From positions 1 through 23,249 of IMG/VR virus record IMGVR_UViG_3300007516_000160: a stretch of 23,249 nucleotides of DNA. One strand, written 5' to 3'. This stretch comes from a virus. Shown piece by piece: positions 22,401 to 23,249 of this stretch (position 1 is the stretch's first letter; every line of letters begins with the position of its first letter). The translations under genes and the position numbers were made by a program. Below the pieces are notes generated by a model. The model had not been told where the DNA came from. It was given only the letters and a program-made list of their open reading frames with translations, and searched no databases.

Positions 22401-22535
22401 TTATTTTTTAAGGTTCTTAGTTTCTTCTTTTAATTTAACATAGAACTCCTTTGATTTAATTTGGAAATACGTTTCCATATCTTTTCCCCTCCATCTTTCT
22501 TTTAGGATGTCTAATACTCTGTTCATGTTTTTCAT
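22401..22535 (-). CDS. 44-aa basic protein at the head of the RNA-repair operon
   Basis: A 44-codon frame runs from ATG 22533-22535 to TAA 22401-22403. The product (start MKNMNRVLDILKERWRGKDM) is a Lys-rich helical protein with no membrane segment and no family I know. It lies directly behind the host-type promoter at 22543-22574. The first ATG is only 7 bases past the -7 element, so the message would be almost leaderless. Met4 at 22526 may be the true start. The Rnl2-type ligase begins 9 bases after its stop. Gene status is supported by the promoter, the fit and the composition. Confidence 0.62.
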   Translation of the reverse strand: MKNMNRVLDILKERWRGKDMETYFQIKSKEFYVKLKEETKNLKK

Positions 22536-22542
22536 TTATATC

Positions 22543-22574
22543 TAAATATAACATCTCTATCTTGGGGAGCCAAA
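22543..22574 (-). promoter_or_regulatory. Host-type promoter before the 44-aa gene and RNA-repair operon
   Basis: On the minus strand TTTGG (22570-22574) is separated by 19 bases from TATATTTA (22543-22550), with GATGT just before the latter. This matches the Bacteroidota -33 TTTG / -7 TAnnTTTG layout. TTGG and CCAA form a dyad over the -33 box. The downstream gene is the 44-aa protein. Confidence 0.72.
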
Positions 22575-22585
22575 CAGGGGTTCTT

Positions 22586-23197
22586 TCATACCCACCATCC
22601 AGGAATTTTATATGCCATGTAATTGAATAAAACACGTTTTGCCTTTTCATGTAAACTCATACTCATATGAAATGCAATATTTTCACATTCCTCCGGAGTG
22701 AATTCCTCTCCAACCCTGTTGGTCTTTAATTTAGCCTTTCTATATTCATTAGGGTACAATTTAAAGTACTCTGGGAATTTATGTCCTGTTATCTCAGATT
22801 CACATCTATAAAATTTCTCCATTCTATCTCCCCTCTTTTCCTCAAACTCGGTCCATAAAAATGCAGATTCATGGTAATCAAGATACTCCAGATTATAGAA
22901 TTCATCATCAACCTTTTTTAAGAGTTCGATGACAACTTTCATACTTTTGCTTTCTTCTTCCCAATATTCGATTATCTTACTTCCTTTTTCTGACATATAT
23001 ACTTCCATGTCAGTAATATTTTTTATGAGAATTTTATAAATCCCATTATTATCCCAAGGTCGTAACTTCCACAACAAGGGGATCCATGTCATTATCCTCC
23101 ATATACTTTTAAAGAATTCTCTAATGGGATACCATATATCATATAATATATCGTATAGTTTTTTTCCTATTACACTTCTCTTCTTTTGTGATCTCAT
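22586..23197 (-). CDS. Conserved phage protein of unknown function, 203 aa
   Basis: The N terminus is basic and aromatic (KLYDILYDIWYPIREFFKSI, then WRIMTWIPLLWKLRPWDNN). A helical middle follows (DMEVYMSEKGSKIIEYWEEE) and the end has ITGHKFPEYFKLYPNEYRK and a Trp-rich tail (YKIPGWWV). The pattern of PWD near residue 48, a YLDYHES segment and a C-terminal helix resembles hypothetical proteins that recur in many phage genomes as I recall, but I know no function. The Trp/Ile-rich segment at 20-45 is interrupted by charges and is not a convincing membrane helix. It ends 12 bases upstream of the -33 element of the next promoter. Confidence 0.74.
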   Translation of the reverse strand: MRSQKKRSVIGKKLYDILYDIWYPIREFFKSIWRIMTWIPLLWKLRPWDNNGIYKILIKNITDMEVYMSEKGSKIIEYWEEESKSMKVVIELLKKVDDEFYNLEYLDYHESAFLWTEFEEKRGDRMEKFYRCESEITGHKFPEYFKLYPNEYRKAKLKTNRVGEEFTPEECENIAFHMSMSLHEKAKRVLFNYMAYKIPGWWV

Positions 23198-23200
23198 TTT

Positions 23201-23249
23201 TTATGCTTTTTTAAATTGTTCCTCATTGAATTTTGTATCCGCAAGTACA
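23201..23249 (-). CDS. C-terminal end of an upstream gene (partial)
   Basis: Fifteen codons read in from the right edge (VLADTKFNEEQFKKA) and stop at TAA 23201-23203, 3 bases before the next ATG. The composition and tight spacing fit the end of a co-transcribed gene. Nothing can be said about its function. Confidence 0.4.
   Translation of the reverse strand, partial: VLADTKFNEEQFKKA

Noticed and set aside
22456-22650. 64-codon minus-strand frame across the 22.5 kb promoter
   Set aside because: It overlaps the end of the 203-aa gene, runs through the promoter and conflicts with the better-supported 44-aa frame.
1-23249. CRISPR array, insertion sequence or integrase/attachment site
   Set aside because: I found no spaced direct repeats, transposase or recombinase genes, or terminal inverted repeats.

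Overview
This is an AT-rich stretch of a tailed-phage genome with a contractile (T4-like) tail. Every gene I can support lies on the minus strand, so the window reads right to left. A T4-type lineage is supported by recognisable baseplate proteins (gp5-, gp25- and gp6-like), a gp55-like late sigma factor and T4-type RNA-repair enzymes. A Bacteroidota (flavobacteria-like) host is suggested by three things: promoters of the form TTTG(G)-N19-TATATTTA, close to the -33 TTTG / -7 TAnnTTTG signals of that phylum; start sites preceded by A/T-rich sequence rather than Shine-Dalgarno motifs; and a signal peptide ending in LFSQ.

Right part (about 23.2-19.5 kb): the tail end of an upstream gene, a conserved phage protein of unknown function, a 44-aa gene behind a strong host-type promoter, then an RNA-repair group. 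This group has an Rnl2-type RNA ligase whose frame is cut by one in-frame TAG, an Rnl1-type RNA ligase, a small P-loop polynucleotide-kinase-like protein and a small unknown protein. The ligase 1, kinase and 79-aa genes are joined by ATGA overlaps. They would repair RNA, classically tRNAs cut by host anticodon nucleases.

Middle (19.4-14.9 kb): genes that look host-directed. They include a TIM-barrel, glycosidase-like protein, an operon of three small proteins plus a lipoprotein ending in a hairpin terminator, a DUF932-like protein, and a secreted peptidoglycan-binding protein. After the last of these comes an unusually GC-rich intergenic segment with paired stems (candidate structured RNA) and two tandem palindromes. 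Host-type promoters start several of these units.

Left-middle (14.95-11.85 kb): an HExxH metallopeptidase-like protein, small proteins, an HD-domain phosphohydrolase, a one-pass membrane protein and the late sigma factor.

Left part (11.84-0 kb): the late structural block. Its order is a helical 112-aa protein, gp5-like spike, a 598-aa tail protein, a 105-aa protein, gp25, gp6, a DNRLRE-like protein, a 121-aa protein and a giant protein of at least 1448 residues with a LamG-like domain that runs off the left edge. A second motif, ATATTTATA without a -33 box, precedes several genes and may be the phage's own late signal.
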